Shown here: piece by piece, positions 10,216-21,136 of the stretch
How the letters are laid out: each line of letters starts with the position of its first letter
Numbering within the stretch: the first letter of the stretch is position 1
Assembly (NCBI GenBank): GCA_949825065.1
Contig: OX463864.1
Span: forward strand, 14,583,327-14,647,326
Direction of reading: 5' to 3'
From: Odontocerum albicorne
Lineage: Eukaryota > Arthropoda > Insecta > Trichoptera > Odontoceridae
Length of the DNA: 64,000 nt
Position numbers and translations under genes: made by a program
Notes under the pieces: model-generated
Seen by the model: the letters and a program-made list of their open reading frames with translations, nothing else
Told to the model about the DNA's origin: nothing
Databases searched by the model: none

Positions 10216-10737
10216 CTTTTTTTCCTAGTGTCATGTCAGGTTCCCCCAACGTTGACCTGAGAGTAAGCATATTTGTCCCCGGCACCCAAAAAAGATCCCC
10301 AACGCTCCTTATACCAGTCCAATCACGTATATTGCGGAGCCAGGAGATTTGCCTCCTGCCAACACCTCTTCGACCCTCTATTTTGCCTTGGATGATCAGG
10401 TGCAGTAATTTGTATTTTTCTCCTCTAAGTACAGGACCCAAATAGGACACCTTTCGGATTTTAATATTAGTCAGCAACTCTCTATCAACTTTGGCTCTTT
10501 ATTGAACCCTTGTGTTGCTGACTATATCCGTCCAGGGTACCCGTAGCATTCTCCGGTGAATTCATATTTCGAATGCTTTCAGTCGGTTCATACTACCAAC
10601 TTGGAGGGTCCATGATTTCACTCCATGCAATAACACTGACCAAACGTAGCATTTGACTAACCGTTGTCGAAGTTTCAAGTTTAAATTAGCATCGCAGAAT
10701 ACGCTTTTCATTTTGTTAAAAGCCGATTGAACCTTAC
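10215..10737 (-). pseudogene. Non-LTR RT C-terminus, family 2, inserted in a minisatellite
   Basis: On the minus strand, frames join to give AFNKMKSVFCDANLNLKLRQ-like thumb sequence, a VLLHGVESWTLQ-type segment, FEI.IHRRMLRVPW-like sequence, and the clear IRKVSYLGPVLRG, LIIQGKIEGRRGVGRRQISW and WTGIRSVGDLF. The 3' end reads GTTGGGGGAACCTGACATGA, shared with copies at 41.8 and 45.9 kb. Those end in AAGAAGAAGA-type sequence, a simple-repeat tail. The minus-strand frame 10211-10477 is open for 88 codons. Confidence 0.75.
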
Positions 10738-10830
10738 ATTTATTTTATTATTCTCCACTGTATTCCTTCATTATAGCTTATTTTTTTTACTATCCACCGC
10801 ATTTCTTCATTAAAGCTTGAATTTCTAATT
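10738..10830 (+). repeat. About 39-bp minisatellite, right segment
   Basis: Repeats TTATTCTCCACTGTATTCC and TTCATTATAGCTT, the same unit as at 9895-10215. A further decayed unit lies near 11020-11045. Confidence 0.75.
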
Positions 10831-10849
10831 GTTCTTTTTTTAAATTAAT

Positions 10850-10926
10850 TTAAATGACAATTTCAAATAGCGCTGTTAATGAGAGCAAACTCTTCTCAAG
10901 GGCCCTCTAACTCGGTACCCAAACCC
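10850..10926 (-). repeat. SINE-C-type 3' end, minus strand
   Basis: The complement shows TAGAGGGCCCTTGAGAAGAG, then GCGCTATTTGAAATTGTCAT. Same family as 5600-5668. Confidence 0.5.
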
Positions 10927-11034
10927 ACTTTTAATAAACAAATCACGCGCTGACAGCTATAGCAGCGCCCGAGCGACTAGTATATTATTACACTATCGTT
11001 CTATACAGTACAATATTGAGGGACTATTCCTTCA

Positions 11035-11635
11035 TTGGAGCTTAAATATCAAATTTTCAATTGTATTCGCCCATTGCCGTTAATTAAGGCGTTGAACTGG
11101 TTGAAAGTGCGAAATAGACGCCAAATTCACATACTATTGTATAATATCCTTAACTGTCCCGCCACCCCCGCTTATCTCGTCGAAATTTTTCATAATCTTT
11201 CCGACCATGGACTAGTGCTACGCTCAAACTCAGATTGTTTATTGGCCTTCTCAGTTCACCGCTCTTATTTTTTACGTCGTCCTTTACTGTCCATGCAGTG
11301 AGACTCTGGACTCAGTTACAAACCAATGTTAGACTCGCTCCATCCTTGACAAGCTTTAAGAAGCGACTAAAAAAACTCTTAATTTCTAGTCAGTAATATA
11401 ACGTATTTCATTCCTGATTTTTCTTTCCGCTCCACCATCCCTTCCTTTTCCTTTGATTGATGATATCTCACTTTTACTTTAATACGTATATATCCATCCA
11501 TTTCATAAAGATGAATAATCATTTGAATATTTTTTGCGAGTATGAAACATGCTTTATTTACCTTTGCCTGATTGGTTGAAAAATATTACCGCTTGGAAAA
11601 TTTTACAACGAAGTGTTAAATGAAAATAAATGAAC
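11035..11635 (+). pseudogene. CR1/L2-type LINE 3' end, family 3, with decayed tail
   Basis: Encodes LNWLKVRNRRQIHILLYNIL and VLRSNSDCLLAFSVHRSYF, matching the C-terminus of CR1/L2-like reverse transcriptases, where PxxR...F...RLWN motifs precede the stop. A 3' UTR follows. It ends with a decayed form of the conserved tail (GATTGGTTGAAAAATATTACC, then AAGTGTTAAATG). Copies at 42.7 and 50.0 kb are better preserved. Confidence 0.72.
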
Positions 11636-12074
11636 GTTACAAGTGATCAGAAACGTCTCTCACGTAAAAAGAAACAAAAGGCTCCACGGCACTTTCAGCT
11701 GAATTGACGTTGGAATGGCGAGGGGATCCTCAACTACGAAGCCCAGCAACGATGACGACAAGTGACCAGACTCTCAGAGAACGATATCCACAATAGAATA
11801 AACTAGTTTATAAATAAGAAGAACTGACAGATGAGAACAACCCAATAGAGTTTAACTCAAGATTTGGGCTGAAGCTGGGAAGAGAAGAACGTTGTAATTG
11901 TTTACATTTTGAGGCCCACACGACTTGAGTGTACCATGTATCCTAGAGGGCACTTAAAATATAACGACGTCTACAATTTGTTCCCGAATTCTTGTCCCAT
12001 CAGTCCGAAGTGTTGATCTCGGAACAGCGGGCGGTTACATACACCAAATAAATGACTTGAAATAATAGAAATAT
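11636..12074. other. Spacer with one repeat fragment
   Basis: 11685-11765, read on the minus strand, matches the repeat at 49825-50030 and 58890-59075 (shared GCTTCG/GATCCCCTC and CATTCCAACGTCAA-type pieces). The remainder is unassigned. Confidence 0.4.
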
Positions 12075-12220
12075 TATCCATAAAATTGCCCATTATCCGC
12101 ATAACCGTCTACTTTGGTCATGTCATTGTTGGCCGGACGATTAGCGGTCCCTTTATCATCCGTCGGGGTCCCGGGGAAGACTATTTAGAAGAATTTATGC
12201 AAAATATACCCAACCCAAAT
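12075..12220. repeat. Unclassified repeat, pair of 7920-8060
   Basis: Contains GCCCATTATCC, TCATTGTTGGCCGGACGA and GACTATTTAGAAGAATTTATG in the same order as the 7.9-kb copy. Confidence 0.4.
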
Positions 12221-12224
12221 TTTA

Positions 12225-12550
12225 CACTCATATGTACTTACCACCGCACTATTTACTTGTCGAGGTAGGGAGAAAAGACAGAGTATCAGACTTTTCTATC
12301 TCGACACACAGTCTTCGCCTCTTCCACATCCATACACCTTGTCATACAAGTTCTACAGTTTTTTTAAGAGGATTCCTTCTTCCGAAATACGATTTTCTTG
12401 ATCCAACCATTATTTACTTAGTTTTACTCTACTAACATACCCCTTCCACTCAAATTTGCACTATTTATATTTTTGTTGACATTTCTTGATTCATTCGTTC
12501 CACATGCCCAAACGATCTCAGAGTGCTCTTTTCTTTACCTGATTTGAAAT
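12225..12550 (-). pseudogene. Non-LTR RT C-terminus, family 1
   Basis: The complement of 12.2-12.5 kb reproduces the family-1 order: HVERMNE-like segment, basic RGRPRK-type region, a DQ..YLK segment, then the cysteine/arginine-rich end and the final CTACCTCGACAAGTAA region. Heavily frameshifted. It abuts a SINE-A tail at 12551. Confidence 0.6.
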
Positions 12551-12640
12551 ATTGTAGTGTATTACACTTTCGTTGTATACAGTATAACTTAGCGGGTTTA
12601 TTGTCATGTGCTATATAATATCTCCCAACCAACTGGTATG
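12551..12640 (-). repeat. SINE-A tail fragment
   Basis: Complement of ACTTTCGTTGTATACAGTAT and a decayed GGTTGGGAGATATT. The head is missing. Confidence 0.65.
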
Positions 12641-12789
12641 CGATGGAGTTGCTAGTTGAAAAAAAAAACCAGCAGGGTATTGGAGTGTCTCGGTGCAGGG
12701 CACAAGAATGATATTAAGACACTCTGTACTGCTTTGAACGGTGATTTCTAGGCTGAAGAGGAAAATAACAAAAGTATATAGGTCAGACT

Positions 12790-12872
12790 CCCATTTGATG
12801 GAGAGATCAGGCAGCGAAGTGTATAAGGAGACACTGTTGATGGAGAGATCAGGCAGCGAAGTGTATGTGGAG
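12790..12872. repeat. 39-bp direct duplication
   Basis: GATGGAGAGATCAGGCAGCG and the following AAGTGTAT occur twice, about 39 bp apart. The surrounding 12640-12930 is otherwise unassigned. Confidence 0.7.
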
Positions 12873-12937
12873 GGCAAGAACTCGTTTGTACTGGAGAAGG
12901 TTGAATTCTAATCATAGAAATCACGATCTTGGAACAA

Positions 12938-13130
12938 GCTGGTGGCTTAGTTGGTAGAACGCATATCTCGGGGGTTGCGAGTTCAATTGCCGCTGGTAAT
13001 CAGTATTTTAAAAAAAAAAACGTTTCAGTTTTATATTCACTTCCGCCCTCGTTAAAACTTTCTTATGAGTGGAAAAAAATGTCACATGGCAATAGATCCG
13101 CCAGGTGTACAACGAAATGTAATACAAACA
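12938..13130 (+). mobile_element. SINE-A copy
   Basis: A-box-like GTGGCTTAGTTGG, B-box-like GAGTTCAATTGCCGCTGG, an internal A-run, then a shortened tail ATGTCACATGGCAATAGATC and TACAACGAAATGTAATACAA. Confidence 0.72.
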
Positions 13131-13989
13131 GTGAAGATGTGATTTCTAGTGGAGTTGAAATAATGATTTTACATAAACTAAAACCAACAAATTGGTACAC
13201 AGATTGGTAAATGCTAAAATAAAAAACAACAATTTAAAAACAAACTATTTTTTTTCAATTACTTATAGAAATTCGCAACAGGGTATTTTATCTTATTTTT
13301 CATCAACGGTACAATGTACAATACGTTACAAAAAATATTTACAAAAAGTTGTTTGTGTTTATTTACAAAACAATTTTGAAATGAAAAAAAAAAATTGACA
13401 AAACCAAATAAAAACGCACAACAAAACAATTAAAATAATACATAAGTAAATACACGAATCAAAATTATTACAAAAATATAAACATTTTAACAATACACAC
13501 AGTTGCTCATACGATACGGGACCGTCTCGAGTAAGCTGTCCTCATCTCACCACACCAATTTGACATCAATGCGAAAATGTTAGTATAATACAAATTTAAT
13601 ACTTCATCAACCCTGCAATCAGCCTACTTTTATAGTTCAATGATGCGTGTCTTTCGAGGGTTTCGAGTTCACTTTCCAATGGTGCCAAACAATAGCATGG
13701 TTATTGTTAAATTTGTGTGCTGTAGTTTTATGGTGTAACGATAGAGGAGGGCGTGGAGTGCCGGATGAGGCCAAGCTGGGTGGAGCCTTTTACGGCATTC
13801 CTGTGTTCTTGATGGAACGTATGAACAACGACGAACTGATAATTCAGTGTCTATTCCGGTGGTTTTAAACCCCAAGACTCGAATGGGACTTGAGACAATG
13901 TTGTCTGCCGGCCGCAAACTGAAACTGAAAACATTTCATAGATGTTTTTTTTCTAGTTTTTAACCAAACTATACCATATATAATACATA
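13131..13989. other. AT-rich spacer, nothing firm
   Basis: 13190-13510 is A/T-rich low-complexity DNA. 13640-13920 is more balanced but has no recognisable coding features. The 13850-13910 piece resembles 6795-6860 (see there). Confidence 0.4.
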
Positions 13990-14345
13990 TACTAACACCG
14001 TATCCCTCTAGGGATAGACAAAGAGGACATAGTGCCAGTCTTTCATATCTCGACACACATACTTTTCCTCTTCCATATTCATGCAGCTCTTACGATTTCC
14101 CTTACTTCTCATTTTTCCATACCTTTAAATATCACTCACTTGATCCAACCACACTTTCTTTGGTTTTTCTGTACCATGCCCTCAACTCATATTTGCTCTG
14201 TATATTATTTGCTTTGTTAGTATTTTTCATTCAATCGTTACACGTGCGCAAACCATATTCGATTGCTCATCTTCGTCCTACTAACACATCAGTCTTAATT
14301 TCACATTCATCTTAAATCACATAATTCCACAATCTGTCATACATT
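13990..14345 (-). pseudogene. Non-LTR RT C-terminus, family 1
   Basis: The complement contains the family-1 landmarks: an ATCTCGACACACATAC-type 3' segment, CCTCTTCCATATTCATGCAG, TTGATCCAACCACACTTTCT and the CGTTACACGTGCGCAAACCA segment. It is followed directly by a second relic of the same family, giving two 3' ends in tandem. Confidence 0.6.
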
Positions 14346-14790
14346 GTCACCCCATGTATTCTTCTTTCGTATCTCGACATACAATACCCGGCGGTAAGTA
14401 ATACACATCGGGCTTAAGAAAGAGACTGTCAGCCATAATCGGCTAACTTCGGCTTTGTAGAGCGTCGTCTCTGTCGCACGATTGACTGACAAATCGCGAC
14501 GGAACACGTGTATGAATGACAGAAACGACGCTCTACAAAGCCGAAGTTAGTCGATTATGGCCGACAGTGTCTTTCTTAAGCCCGATGTATATTATGATAC
14601 TTATCGCCGGGTACTGCACATGTTATGCCTCTTCTACATCCCCACACCTCATCATACAGCTCCTAAGTTTCTTCTTTCAAAATATAATTGACTTGATTCA
14701 ACAAACTGTTCTTGGTCTTTCTCCATCATCAATATTCATATCACATAACAAACATATCTTAGTCGATATCATGCTAAGAATATAGTATAA
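14345..14790 (-). pseudogene. Non-LTR RT C-terminus, family 1, interrupted by a MITE
   Basis: Family-1 sequence runs to 14384 (CTTTCGTATCTCGACATAC), is broken by the MITE 14387-14611, and continues at 14614 (ATGCCTCTTCTACATCCCC, then CATCATACAGCTCC). The two sides are adjacent in other copies, so the MITE inserted into an existing relic. Confidence 0.62.
14387..14611. mobile_element. 225-bp palindromic MITE with TA target-site duplication
   Basis: Terminal inverted repeats begin CCCGGCGGTAAGTAATACAC (left) and the imperfect complement ends at CGCCGGG (right). Both sides are flanked by TA (14385-14386 and 14612-14613), as expected for a Tc1/mariner-type non-autonomous element. The arms are long: about 90 bp on each side are complementary (for example GCTTTGTAGAGCGTCGT against ACGACGCTCTACAAAGC). 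RNA or single strands would therefore fold into one hairpin with a loop of roughly 40 bases. There is no coding capacity. Sister copies are at 40132 and 51617. Confidence 0.85.
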
Positions 14791-15104
14791 TCCAATGGGT
14801 TGGATCTCTTTTGGATATACACGTTCTTTTGGGAACTATCCAAGGAATGCATCCTCTTTATTGTTGGGTACAATTATCCTACCTGATGGGTTTCAGGGTC
14901 CACGTCATGTTTCTGTTAATCGCTTAGATTTGTCATTTGACTTTATGGTCAGTGTTGAAGAATCTCTATGGTAGAGGAGATAAATAGTCATAGATAATTG
15001 TAATAAAATGATAATAAAGATTAAGAAAAATAGTTTTATGAATTGGTTATCGCTTATTTTAGACATTTGGTGAAGTTTTTCTACCGTGCGTTCTTGATAG
15101 AATA

Positions 15105-15420
15105 TAAATAAAATTTATTGATACCTTTCTGTTTATTTTATTATGAGAACTGACGCGTTTCGCTTGGTATCGACCGAATGGTGTAAGTTTGTGTATTTAA
15201 ATTTATATAATTGATAACATTCAACTTATTTTATTATGACTGTTGATGCTTTTCGCTTAGTATCGACCGAATGGTGTGAGTTTGTTCATTTAAATTTATA
15301 TAATTGATAACAGTCTATTTATTGTATTATGACTGTTGATGCGTTTCGCTTAGTATGTACCAAATGGTGTGAATTTGTGTTTAAATTCATATAATTTTTT
15401 ATTATGAGTTTATTATTTTC
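15105..15420 (+). repeat. About 98-bp tandem repeat, 3 units
   Basis: Each unit has GCGTTTCGCTTAGTATCGAC (with variants), GAATGGTGTGAGTTTGT and AATTTATATAATTGATAACA. Confidence 0.8.
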
Positions 15421-15439
15421 AGTTGCATAACAGCTGTTT

Positions 15440-16215
15440 AGCAATACATGTGTATATCAATAAATAAAATAACTTAGATCAGTACAGATCTATATCAATT
15501 AATAATAAAACAACTATACATCAGTACACCAGTCAATTAATAAGACAGCTCTCGAGCATTACACATGTATATAAATTAAAAATAAAGCAGCTTTCTTATA
15601 GTACACATGTATATCAACGAATAATAAAAAAAATGCTTACAGTACACACGAATATCAACATAAAAAACAGCTCTGGAGCATTATCATGTATATAAATGAA
15701 TAATAAAACAGCTGTCTAGCAGTACACATGTAACATATATTCGTATCAATGAATAAAACAACTCTCTAGCAGTACTAATGTATACTCGCACCAATGCATA
15801 AAACAGCTCTCTAGCAGTACACATGAATACGCGTACCAATAATTAAAACAGCTCTCTAGCAGTACACATGTATACTCGCATCAATGAATAAAACAGCTCT
15901 CTAGCAGTACACATGTATACTCGTATCAATGAACAAAACAGCTCTCTTGTAGGAGACATGAATACTCGTACCAATAAATAAAATAGCTCTCTAGCAGTAC
16001 ATATGTATACTCGTATCAATAAATAAAACAGCTCTCTAGCAGTACGTATGAATACTTGTACCAACGAATAAAACAGCTCTCTAGCAGTACACATGAATAC
16101 TTGTACCAATAAATAAAACAGCTCTCTAGCAGTACACATGTATACTCGTATCAATGAATAAAACAGCCCTCTAGCAGTACACATGTATACTCATACAAAT
16201 GAATAAAACAACTCT
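15440..16215 (+). repeat. 45-bp minisatellite, about 12 good plus several decayed units
   Basis: Units are built on ACAGCTCTCTAGCAGTACAC and ATGTATACTCGTATCAATG with AATAAA. Units become less regular toward 15440. Because 45 is a multiple of three, the minus strand is open for 113 codons across the array with a 15-residue repeat. I treat that as a by-product, not a gene. Confidence 0.88.
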
Positions 16216-18939
16216 CTGTTGGATCCTGATTTAATCTCTCAATAATACTCAAACAACAAAGCTTAAAATATCATAGTTGGTTAAATATAATCATCGTCAT
16301 CAACTTAATTTTAAGAACATGGCAAGATAGTCTATTTTCAGACCTTACTTATTTGACCTACCCACTTCGAATTTTTGAACATTTCTTTGCAAAATATTTA
16401 CAAACCCTCCAAAATAATTGTTGGCCAGCCTACGTAACCCGAGATATGCATACATTTACCAATTCCTTATTGTTAACATTATTTTATTTTTTTTATATTT
16501 GCTTTTTATATCTTTGTCCGAAGTAAAATATTCGTTTCGCATTCCAAGAATAAATGCCGTTCCTACGTAATAAATATTTCGTCTCGTAGCTTATATACCG
16601 TTAATACTTTAATTTCGGAATCGACTTAATTTCAACATTTAGGGAATCAAAGTAGAGAGTTGCCTTGTCGAAATTTTACATTGCAAATGGCTTGACAATA
16701 TAAAACCGGGGGTATTATGGTATTGAAACGGGCCCGTTTTTATTATTAGACGCCGTGTACGTAAACCTTTATATTTATTCTGAGAGCGGGGTCGTAAATA
16801 CCCGAAACGCTTGTTTAAATTTCCCTCCCAAATTCGGCCTCGCGAGGGTTGAGTGGTTGGGATCAAGGAACCGGGGCAGGCACGGGGGTGGGGCGAACGG
16901 GGTACGGGCCTAGGAGCAAAATCTAAAGGGCGTTAAAATCGCCCGGCATAAAAAATGGAAACTCATGTGGAACTGTAGCCTCCCGGGGAAGTTTTCTCCA
17001 AACTGATCGGGCACTCCTTGACTGTCTCTTGTTTCCCTCTATCCCCATACTCTTTCTGCATGTTGTCTAAAAGCCCCTCCGCCTGTCTGCCATGTGGCCT
17101 TTATCCATGTTGTTGGGCTTGCATAATCAGCATATCAATTGAGATCTGCTTACATGACCTATTCCTGTAAACCTTCGCGACATCAAATTCAGTTTTTTTC
17201 ATTATATTTCAGTTTTCAAGCTCTTGCAACCTGTTTTGGACCACGTATTTTCTATAGTATTCGTTTTTCGAAGATCACTAGAGAAAATCACCAGCCATTC
17301 ATTTCGAAGATCACTAAGAAATCCACATTCACTAATGTTGTATACCTTCTCTAGTGCGTGTTAACTTTACTAACTGGTGCCGCGGAAAGTAAATTTAAAA
17401 CAAAACGATAAAAATCCTTTTCATCGACCACTTTATTTCTTGTAGAAAGTCAAATAGTGATAGCATTTCGATGCGCATAAAGTACCTTTCTTATTGTATT
17501 ATAATTTCAGTCTAACATTTCAAAGTGCGATTGCCGCAGACGTTCATGAATCTTCGTAATCTAGAACGTTCACTAACGACAAACAGTGAAAGTACACTTC
17601 ACTAGCGAGTTAACACTGGTTCACTGATAATCCGCTTCCACTGCAACACATATAAAAAAATAATTGTCACCTTATTGTGGGGGCGCGCTTTAAGATGGGT
17701 GCCCCAGGCGCTTAAATATCTCATTCCTGCTCTGCAAGGAACGCCTACGAGATGCAAACATCTGTATTTTTTTTTCAAGCGTTAAAACTTAAATAGAATT
17801 AATTAACTGTTAAGTGAGCACCTGTTTTTTTTTATTTGATGCAATCGAATATTATTTAAATTGATTAATATAAATTGGGAATATATTAATTTATGCGAAT
17901 ATTTTATTTTGAATTTAATTTATGGGAAACTTGATGTATAATATTTGTTAGTGAATACAGAATAGTTAATTTTAATTTCCGGTTGAAAAGAATATATATA
18001 AATATTGAAGAGCAATGGAGACATCAGACATTCTTGCCTGACAACTTTTTTACATTCACATTTAGTCATACGTTCTCCCACTCAGACACCTGGCGCGATT
18101 GATCTCATAAAAGTTAACCATATTCTTCCAAAATATTGTATGCTTTTCAAGGTTCACGAATACAGTATATTTTTGATATAGTCGAGCATATTTTGATAAC
18201 GTTTTCAGGAAAAAATTTAAACCAGCACCTCATAACCTTAAAAAAACGCCTTACGCGTTACACGCTCTCTTTTCTGTTCCTTAAAACATGCGTTCAATCA
18301 GCAACCTTCCAACATCATTATCAGTTCTATAACCCAGAATGGGTCTTGGCTGCCTGCAGGATTCTCTGCCCCCCTATCTTTCTAAGCAGCATCCTTTCTT
18401 CAATTGGTAATACCAAGGGTGCGGCAATTCTTTGACACAGAATCTAGCCATCTTAACATTGGTTTCTCCACTCTCCTCCCCACCATCGGATCGCTGAACA
18501 AAGGCTTCCTGGTAGGGTCAGTGAACTGCATGTATAAGTGCACAAGTTAGTACAGTCTAGCGTTTTTTATAACTTTTGCAAAGCTGACTTCGCCATACAG
18601 GGACTGGAGCTCTTCATTTGACCTCTGTCTTCAGGCGCCATTGTCATAAATTAGAACATTTATTCAGTGGAAAATATTTCTCTAAAAGGTATCGAGAACT
18701 CTTTTGTTACGCTTTGTAAGCGCCTAGGCTTTCGGTGCGTCGGCACAGATTTTAACAGTGTTTTATAATGTTGACATTTTGTGTTCTGGAGTGCAGCCAA
18801 TACTTAAGTATGAAGATAAGACCCTATTTAAAGCAGTTTACGTATTACAGTTAATAGACCGATGAAAAGATAATTTCTGCACTACATACATTTGAAACCG
18901 GCAGTGAATTCAATTAATAAAATAGGGGTCATTAAATAG
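16216..18939. other. Long stretch without recognised features
   Basis: 16.2-16.6 kb is AT-rich. 16.7-17.1 kb is GC-richer but has no recognisable coding pattern. 17.4-18.0 kb is AT-rich. 18.1-18.7 kb is compositionally like decayed coding or mobile-element DNA, with mid-size open pieces, but I cannot match it. A host non-coding region or an unrecognised relic are both possible. Confidence 0.4.
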
Positions 18940-19020
18940 TAAATTACATCTTGAATAGATCACTTTATTAAACACAAAGAAAATGTGTTTAATCAAGTGA
19001 TCTATTCAAGATGTAATTTA
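18940..19020. repeat. 36-bp inverted repeat (hairpin) with 9-base loop
   Basis: Arms 18940-18975 and 18985-19020 are complementary with a single mismatch (T18966 against C18994). The arms contain AAATTACATCTTGAATAGAT and its complement. The right arm ends exactly where the RT relic begins. Confidence 0.9.
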
Positions 19021-19850
19021 CAGAGAGTACATCATGAGAAAAATATCAGACTGATGGAAAGGTAGTAATGTCATAGAAGACCGTAAAATCTCTAAAATAA
19101 TATACGTAGATGATACAACGCTCTTGACAAACAACGAAGACGAGATAGCCGAGTTCTTTTATAGAGTTGAAATGAAGAGCCTAGCAGCTAGGACTAAAAA
19201 TAAACACAAATAAAACGAAAAGTCCTTTTATTGGACCGATTCGGGATTCTGAAAAGAAGAAATTCGTTAAGGGATTACGAAGAGGTCAACGAGTTTGTCT
19301 ACCTAGGCTCTCATTTTAAAGAATTGATTATGTGAAGCAGATATCAGAAAACGAATTGGAATTGCAAAATCAGTTATGGTAAGACTGACGAAGATATGGA
19401 TTAACGAAAATCTGCCCATTTAAATGTCTAGTATTTTCTATATCACTGGATTACGAGAAAATATGTACGATGAAATAGCCGGAAAGAAACATGATAGATG
19501 TTTTCGAGACTGAAGTATTGGAGGAGGATGCTCCGCATTCCACGAACGTCTCTTCATCTACGAATTAGAGATTACCCAAGAGGTTTTCGACAATCTACAG
19601 GGAAACAATCTTAACATACTTTGGCCATGTTACCAGAAAGAATAACGAAAGTCTAGAGAAACTGGCGAACTCAGAAATAGTTGAGTAAAAAAGAGCACGA
19701 GGAAGGTGTCCTATAAGATGGAAAGATCGTAATAAAATCCATAAAAAAAGGAGGAAAGGAGGAAGGAAGGAAAGATGGAGACAGGTGATGCACCAAGTTC
19801 CATACATGGAAAACGACCGCGACGCGTTGAGCACGTGATGATAAACAAAT
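19021..19850 (+). pseudogene. RTE-like reverse transcriptase relic with YVDD motif
   Basis: Reading across frameshifts: RKISKIIYVDDTTLLTNNED (the catalytic YxDD box, near 19095-19140), KRIGIAKSVMVRLTKIWINEN, GKKHDRCFRD (a decayed motif before FEMWCWRRML-type sequence), then a decayed ...YFGHVTRKN-like segment near 19616-19650 and RGRC.-type basic sequence. The order is that of RTE-type enzymes from the palm to the C-terminus. Multiple stops and frameshifts. It lies directly after the hairpin. Confidence 0.7.
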
Positions 19851-20346
19851 TTATAACATTCTAAGGAAGTTTTGAAGCCGTTGGATCCAGACAGAACAAC
19901 AAAAACTTATCACGCAAAAAGTTACTTACGCAAAACAGGAAAAAATGCAAATTCTGATTGCGATTAACTAGGAATGCCACAATTGGCGCATTAGTGCAAC
20001 TTCTTCTATAAGATTAGTCAGTGCAATTTGTGGTCGAGTCAATTCCCACACTTTGTGGTCGCATACGATACTTTGTTCATTGTCTGAAGTGCATTGCATT
20101 CACTTTCTGTTCATTAAAATGTCTTCATTTATTAGCGTTGCGGTTGAAAATTATTTAAAAAAAGATATAATATAAAAGATACATCATGGATGACCACATT
20201 TAAATGTAGCTCTGGAAGAGATAAAAAAAAATCGTTTTCATTTTATTCTAATAAACGATCGTAAGACCTTCAATAATATAAGAAAATAACAAATACATAT
20301 TAATAATACAAAAATAAATTACAATAATTGAACGCTTTGACGAATC
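19851..20346. other. Spacer, nothing recognised
   Basis: AT-rich, with no repeat-family match before the SINE-B fragment. Confidence 0.45.
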
Positions 20347-20432
20347 ACTACGAGGGGAGTATAACAGCGCGGAGTTCGAACCGGCGACCTTCCACACGGA
20401 CGTCCAATGCGTTACCGCACGTCCATTTACCT
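20347..20432 (-). mobile_element. SINE-B copy, head half
   Basis: The complement begins AGGTAAATGGACGTGCGGTA and has B-box GGTTCGAACTCCGCGCTG. The body and tail are missing. Confidence 0.72.
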
Positions 20433-20608
20433 CTGTAATAATTTACATGATACATCAAAGGAAATAAAAATTAATTAATTCATTTGTTGTGTCGCACCTG
20501 TATTAATGTAATTATTTTTACTATGGTTTATCACATAGGCAAATTTCTAGACTACAGTCTGTTTCCAATCAGTTGCTAGGCTGATTACTCGTATATGTTA
20601 TAATAATC

Positions 20609-21030
20609 ATTAAAATTGTCATACTAGTCCGCTTCTAAATTGTTAACACTCGATTAAGTATCGGGAACGGGTTAGTATTAAAATTGTCATACTAGTCCGC
20701 TTCTAAATTGTTAACACTCGATTAAGTATCGGGAACGGGTTAGTATTAAAATTGTCATACTAGTCCGCTTCTAAATTGTTAACACTCGATTAAGTATCGG
20801 TAACGGGTTAGTATTAAAATTGTCATACTATTCCGCTTCTAAATTGTTAACACTCGATTAAGTATCGGGAACGGGTTAGTATTAAAATTGTCATACTAGT
20901 CCGCTTCTAAATTGTTAACACTCGATTAAGTATCGGGAACGGGTTAGTATTAAAATTGTCATACTATTCCGCTTCTAAATTGTTAACACTCGATTAAGTA
21001 TCGGGAACGGGTTAGTATTAAAATTTGTTT
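20609..21030 (+). repeat. 68-bp tandem array, 6 units plus a start of a seventh
   Basis: Units begin at 20609, 20677, 20745, 20813, 20881 and 20949 with exact 68-bp spacing. Each has ATTAAAATTGTCATACTAGT (or ...ACTATT), GCTTCTAAATTGTTAACACT and ATCGGGAACGGGTTAGT. Units differ by one or two bases, so the array is young or homogenised. Confidence 0.95.
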
Positions 21031-21136
21031 CTTTGTATTTAAGTTATTTAATGCGGTGTGTCTGAGAGATGTTCCTTTTCCGAGAGGAGTAGAACATTAA
21101 GATTTCTTCTTGGTTTAATAAATTGATTGTTACAAA

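Noticed and set aside
15843..16184. 113-codon open frame with 15-residue repeats
   Set aside because: A by-product of the 45-bp minisatellite. No start context or flanking domain.
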